NCBI RefSeq assembly: GCF_000719955.1
Contig: NZ_JOII01000010.1
Span: 1-64,000, forward strand
Source of the DNA: Streptomyces albidoflavus
GTDB taxonomy: Bacteria > Actinomycetota > Actinomycetes > Streptomycetales > Streptomycetaceae
Reading direction: 5' to 3'
DNA: 64,000 nt
Positions 62,788 through 64,000 of the stretch are shown here, in pieces; the first letter of the stretch is position 1, and every line of letters begins with the position of its first letter. The notes below the pieces were generated by a model. It was not told the origin of the DNA, did not search any database, and worked only from the letters and a program-made list of their open reading frames with translations. The translations under genes were made by a program, and so were the position numbers.

Positions 62788-64000
62788 TCACTTCTCCTCG
62801 ACCAGGGCCGCGTACGCGCCGCCCCGGGCGACCAGTGCGGCGTGGCGCCCGCGTTCCACGACCCGGCCGCCGTCCAGCACCACGATCTCGTCGCTGTCGC
62901 GCACGGTGGAGAGGCGGTGCGCGATGATCACGCAGGCGCAGCCGCGCCGCCTGAGCGCCGCCATCACCCGCTGCTCGGTCTCCGCGTCCAGCGCGCTGGT
63001 CACCTCGTCCAGCACCAGCACGCTGGGGCGGCGCACCAGGGCCCGGGCGATCTCCAGCCGCTGCCGCTGGCCGCCGGAGAAGTTCCGCCCGTCCTGCTCG
63101 ACCCGGGCGTGGATGCCGTCGGGGCGGCGGGCGATCACCTCCTCCAGCCCGGCGTCGCGCAGCGCGGTACGGACCGCCTCGTCGGGCAGCGAGGGGTCCC
63201 AGAGCGTGACGTTCTCCCGCACCGTGCCCTCGAAGAGGAAGACGTCCTGGTCGACGAAGGAGACCGAGGCGGCCAGCGCGGAGCGCGGGATCTCGGTGAG
63301 CGGCTGCCCGTCGATGCGGATGGTGCCCTCCCACGGCTGGTACAGGCCCGCGAGCAGCCGGGAGACCGTCGACTTGCCGCTGCCCGACCCGCCGACCAGC
63401 GCCACCTGCCGCCCCGGCCCGACCGTCAGCGAGAACTCCGTCAGCAGCGGCGCGTCCAGCGGGCTGTAACCGAAGGTCAGCCCTTCCAGCTCCACCCGGC
63501 CCGCCAGCCGCCGGGTGTCCGCCTCGCCGCCGCCGGCCCCCTCCCGCCGGTACAGCCCGTCCGCCGGGAACGCCTCGACGTCCCGCAGCCGGGTCACGTC
63601 GGCCGCGAAGTCCTGGATGCGGCCCGCGACGCCGTTGAGCCGGGTCAGCGGCGCGGTGAACCGCACCATCAGCGCCTGGAACGCCACCAGCAGCCCGACC
63701 GACAGATGCCCCTCTACCGCCCGCAGCCCGCCGATCCACAGGATCAGCGCGCTGTTGAAGGTGGCGAGCGCCGGGGCCACCACCGACAGCACCGCCGTCG
63801 GCACCCCGAGCCGCTGCTGCTCCTCCAGCGTCGTCGCGTGCTGCCCCGCCCACCTGCGGAAGAACCCGTCCTCGCCGCCGGTCGCCTTCATCGTCTCGAT
63901 GAGCTGGAGCCCGGTGTACGCGGTGGTGGTGAGCCGCGCGTTGTCGGCCCGCAGCTTCTGCGTCCGGGTGGCCCGCAGGTGGATCACCACCCGCATCGCC
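62788..64000 (-). CDS. NHLP-type peptide export ABC transporter, probable peptidase/permease/ATPase subunit (5' end outside window)
   Basis: Only the C-terminal 404 residues are present; the frame stays open to the window edge. The visible part holds the last membrane helices (TAVLSVVAPALATFNSALILWIGG) and an ATPase with GGSGSGKST, SGGQRQRLEIARAL and LVLDEVTSALD. Together with the subunit downstream it fits the paired NHLP exporter, whose partner usually has an N-terminal C39 leader peptidase. That domain would lie beyond the edge and is not seen here. Confidence 0.85.
   Translation of the reverse strand, partial: AMRVVIHLRATRTQKLRADNARLTTTAYTGLQLIETMKATGGEDGFFRRWAGQHATTLEEQQRLGVPTAVLSVVAPALATFNSALILWIGGLRAVEGHLSVGLLVAFQALMVRFTAPLTRLNGVAGRIQDFAADVTRLRDVEAFPADGLYRREGAGGGEADTRRLAGRVELEGLTFGYSPLDAPLLTEFSLTVGPGRQVALVGGSGSGKSTVSRLLAGLYQPWEGTIRIDGQPLTEIPRSALAASVSFVDQDVFLFEGTVRENVTLWDPSLPDEAVRTALRDAGLEEVIARRPDGIHARVEQDGRNFSGGQRQRLEIARALVRRPSVLVLDEVTSALDAETEQRVMAALRRRGCACVIIAHRLSTVRDSDEIVVLDGGRVVERGRHAALVARGGAYAALVEEK

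Overview
The window is GC-rich actinobacterial chromosome, most likely Streptomyces. Codon third positions are almost all G or C, GTG and TTG starts are common, genes are densely packed with ATGA, GTGA and TGATG overlaps, and many families are typical of streptomycetes (ROK and LacI regulators, DUF3618/DUF4235, NHLP exporters). I saw no rRNA, CRISPR array, insertion sequence or prophage gene. One tRNA, Leu(GAG), is present.

Region 1 (1-11 kb) holds assorted metabolic and transport genes: an aldo/keto reductase, a long-chain acyl-CoA ligase, a sodium:alanine symporter, a LysR regulator divergent from an SBF-like transporter, FdhD, an oxalate/formate-type MFS antiporter with an overlapping 45-residue small subunit, and an orphan ketoacyl synthase III.

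Region 2 (11-31.4 kb) is the most interesting part. A ROK regulator precedes a monosaccharide ABC importer, a Gfo/Idh/MocA oxidoreductase and a TIM-barrel isomerase. Next comes a 1,241-residue secreted protein that joins a PQQ-type sugar dehydrogenase propeller, a PKD domain, a CBM6-like domain, a ThuA domain and a DUF1080 (3-keto-disaccharide hydrolase) domain. The promoters of the ROK gene and of this secreted protein share an upstream element at the same distance from their -10 boxes, which suggests one regulon built around 3-keto sugar chemistry. Directly after it lies an eight-gene, largely translationally coupled Ebo-type cluster: an INO1-like synthase, a UbiA/EboC prenyltransferase, a TIM-barrel enzyme, EboA, a TatD-like hydrolase, EboE, an alkaline-phosphatase-superfamily enzyme and a Tat-exported TIM-barrel protein. 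Ebo clusters elsewhere carry a 3-dehydroquinate-synthase-like sugar-phosphate cyclase (EboD). Here that position may be taken by an unrelated carbocycle-forming enzyme, the INO1-like protein.

Region 3 (31.5-42.5 kb) contains tRNA-Leu, a YihY/DUF3618/DUF4235 membrane set, and a complete ribose operon, rbsR-rbsA-rbsC/B fusion-rbsK-rbsD, with twin LacI-type operators. It ends with an N-formylglutamate amidohydrolase and a DoxX gene behind MarR-like inverted repeats.

Region 4 (42.7-59.9 kb) is a catabolic island for an aromatic or heteroaromatic compound. It has an MFS importer, a three-subunit molybdenum hydroxylase, an aldehyde dehydrogenase, a two-domain extradiol dioxygenase, an aspartate-dehydrogenase-like protein, an alpha/beta hydrolase, a cupin, two SDRs (one lacking the catalytic Tyr/Lys), a ThDP enzyme, a Rieske oxygenase with its PDR-type reductase, a RidA fusion and a MarR regulator. 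TAAGNNCTTA-type elements sit in its control regions. The substrate cannot be read from the sequence. Region 5 (59.9-64 kb) is an NHLP-type peptide exporter pair that runs off the right edge, which suggests a RiPP cluster beyond the window.
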